Of a DNA stretch of 34,056 bases, positions 32,787-34,056 are shown in pieces. The stretch covers positions 1-34,056 of the forward strand of contig QZKU01000064.1 in assembly GCA_003598085.1 (NCBI GenBank). Reading direction: 5' to 3'. The notes below the pieces were generated by a model. It saw nothing but the letters and a program-made list of their open reading frames with translations. It made no database searches and was not told where the DNA came from. Numbering within the stretch: position 1 is the first letter of the stretch; every line of letters begins with the position of its first letter. A program made the translations under genes and the position numbers. Source of the DNA: Candidatus Abyssobacteria bacterium SURF_5. Lineage in GTDB: Bacteria > Abyssobacteria > SURF-5.

Positions 32787-33686
32787 TCACAGGGTCGGAA
32801 TCGGACCGATCAGTTCCTCCGCATTCTTCCATAGTAAGCGATCCCGCAGCCATTGATCGCCTTCGGTCAGCCTCAGCGCCACCGCGAGCGAGTACCGTTG
32901 CCTGCCGAATGGCCAGTCAGTCCCGAAAACTACCCTGTCGCCGCCCACTTTTTCGACGGCGCGCCGGACGGTTCGCACCGGTTGAAAACTCGTCTCCAGA
33001 TATACATTCTCGAAAACCTGCGCTATCTCTATCGCTGTCCGGGCTTCAAACATCCCCATGTGCCCGAGGATGAATTTCACCTTCGGAAAAGAAGCAATTA
33101 TTTTTGTATAATTCGGCAGGCGCCCGAATGCTTCGGCCTGTGATTCGGGAACGTAATATGTGGTTCGTCCTGAATGAAACAGTATTGGTAGATTATACTG
33201 ACTGAATTCCTCGATGACCTCAAAGCATTCCTTGCTCTCCGGATGGAAATCCTGGATGATCGGGTGCAGCTTCAATCCTCGGCATCCCGCTTCAACATAG
33301 GTTCTCAACCGCTCGACTCGTTTCGGATCCCGCGGGTCGACCGAAGCAAACGGAATCAGGCAACTGCTTTTGCCGGTGTGCGACAGAAGCTCCTGCGTGC
33401 TCCCATACGGTTCAATCGGATGACACACACTGAAGGATACGTTATTCTCTTTCATCTCCTTCTGCAGGTCGTCGGCGTTCGCCATCGCGTTCCGCCATTG
33501 CGTTTCACGCGCTATCCTTTTTCTGAGAAGACGGTAAACCGGGTCCTCTGATTTGCCATGAGGAGCCGGCCAATTGAATTTCTGCCATTCGAAGAGACGA
33601 ATCAGCACCCCATACGAGGGCTCTATATCAGAGCCGCCGGAGAAAAGAATGTCCTGCGCGTGCGTGTGCATGTCTATTATCTTCAC
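32787..33686 (-). CDS. Amidohydrolase-2-family TIM-barrel hydrolase or decarboxylase
   Basis: The 299-residue protein has the metal-dependent amidohydrolase pattern: DMHTHAQD at the N-terminus (metal HxH), GLKLHPIIQDF, LPILFHSG, FILGHMGMF, and FGTDWPFGR containing the catalytic Asp. This is the family of aromatic-acid decarboxylases and lactone hydrolases (Pfam Amidohydro_2), and the exact reaction is unknown. No promoter or ribosome binding site upstream of 33686 is convincing. Confidence 0.82.
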   Translation of the reverse strand: MKIIDMHTHAQDILFSGGSDIEPSYGVLIRLFEWQKFNWPAPHGKSEDPVYRLLRKRIARETQWRNAMANADDLQKEMKENNVSFSVCHPIEPYGSTQELLSHTGKSSCLIPFASVDPRDPKRVERLRTYVEAGCRGLKLHPIIQDFHPESKECFEVIEEFSQYNLPILFHSGRTTYYVPESQAEAFGRLPNYTKIIASFPKVKFILGHMGMFEARTAIEIAQVFENVYLETSFQPVRTVRRAVEKVGGDRVVFGTDWPFGRQRYSLAVALRLTEGDQWLRDRLLWKNAEELIGPIPTL

Positions 33687-34023
33687 TGCCGTCTCCTCAC
33701 TGTGCTGCTCAAGCTCCGCCTCTTTATTCCCGCTTTGTTCATTCCCGCGAACGAGCGGAAATCCATCTTCAACCGGTGATCCCGCCTGCGATCATCCGTA
33801 GTTTAGCTGATTGCCTGTCCTATTGCAATAAGGGAGGATAAACCCAAATAGGCTCAGACGGTAAAAGCGGAAGAAGGCACACAAGCGGCGGCAGACCCCA
33901 GCGAAAACGCGCAGCCCCAGCGATTCCGCAAACCGGGTGGGGAATTCCCACATAAGGTCTTGAGTTGCCTTAAGTAATCCCACCAGCAGATTTCTTGAGC
34001 AAAGTCGCGATCAAAAAAAGCAC
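33687..34023. other. Gap without a convincing gene
   Basis: A 63-codon minus-strand frame (33792-33983) has no motif or ribosome binding site and I do not count it. The stretch contains a weak imperfect hairpin (ATTCCCGCGAACGAGCGGAAAT is too long to be one clean stem) and otherwise the upstream region of the gene beginning beyond the window. Confidence 0.5.
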
Positions 34024-34052
34024 TTGACATTTCTCCGAATCTGTTATATAAT
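34024..34052 (+). promoter_or_regulatory. Perfect consensus sigma-70 promoter facing out of the window
   Basis: TTGACA (34024-34029), a 17-bp spacer and TATAAT (34047-34052) match consensus exactly. The gene it serves lies to the right of the window. Confidence 0.75.
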
Positions 34053-34056
34053 AATA

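Noticed and set aside
33792-33983. 63-codon minus-strand frame near the right end
   Set aside because: No ribosome binding site or known motif; hydrophobic patches alone are not enough.

Overview
The window looks like a chromosomal piece of a Gram-negative, probably anaerobic and probably uncultured bacterium of moderate-to-high GC content. The signs are an outer-membrane beta-barrel, many lipoprotein signal peptides with lipoboxes, a 20-heme c-type cytochrome, an ADP-forming acyl-CoA synthetase and an apparent selenoprotein. Several near-consensus sigma-70 promoters with 17-18 bp spacers are visible. There is no rRNA, tRNA or CRISPR array, and no intact insertion sequence. The phylum cannot be fixed from the sequence; a Desulfobacterota-like or candidate-phylum anaerobe is a guess.

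Layout. 1-98: the 3' end of a group II intron (domains V and VI). 99-646: no convincing gene. 647-6134: a compact set of genes for the cell envelope. It encodes a large outer-membrane beta-barrel with a six-repeat NHL propeller inserted in it, two homologous CsgG/LpoB-like lipoproteins whose genes overlap by ATGA, and a cytochrome with 20 CXXCH motifs. I read this as a candidate outer-membrane electron conduit. 6254-10443: a PilZ protein, then, behind a strong promoter, an ADP-forming acyl-CoA synthetase, a BioD-like/DRTGG phosphotransacetylase-N-terminus protein (ATGA overlap) and a cyclophilin-like protein. 10547-17464: a secreted protein, a sugar-phosphate isomerase-like TIM barrel, a small membrane protein, two TPR lipoproteins flanking a 117-aa protein, a family-2 glycosyltransferase, an MTA/SAH-nucleosidase-like protein, and a lone lipoprotein with its own consensus promoter and terminator.

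17576-23775: a CHASE2 adenylate cyclase with an unusual helical insertion, D-aminoacyl-tRNA deacylase (dtd), a GH38-type alpha-mannosidase-like protein and a small lipoprotein. 23867-25130 (minus strand): a YkgJ-type cysteine-cluster protein and a YfcE-type phosphodiesterase. They are divergent from cinA and a membrane Ser/Thr kinase (25240-28292), with two promoters lying back to back between the pairs. 28427-33686: a small AhpD-like protein with an in-frame UGA in its CXXC motif, an M24 peptidase, a gamma-carbonic-anhydrase-like protein, rtcA (minus), an LUD-domain protein, a PaaI-type thioesterase and an amidohydrolase (minus). A perfect consensus promoter at 34024-34052 points out of the window.

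The two most notable systems are as follows. (1) 28427-28702 reads as an AhpD/carboxymuconolactone-decarboxylase-family selenoprotein, with Cys38-x-x-Sec41-xxx-His45. A 6-bp stem with an AGGU loop begins 11 nt after the UGA, matching a bacterial SECIS element. The annotator's usual reading would miss the gene. (2) 647-6134 pairs a barrel-plus-propeller fusion with an icosaheme cytochrome, an arrangement that suggests a new porin-cytochrome-type module.
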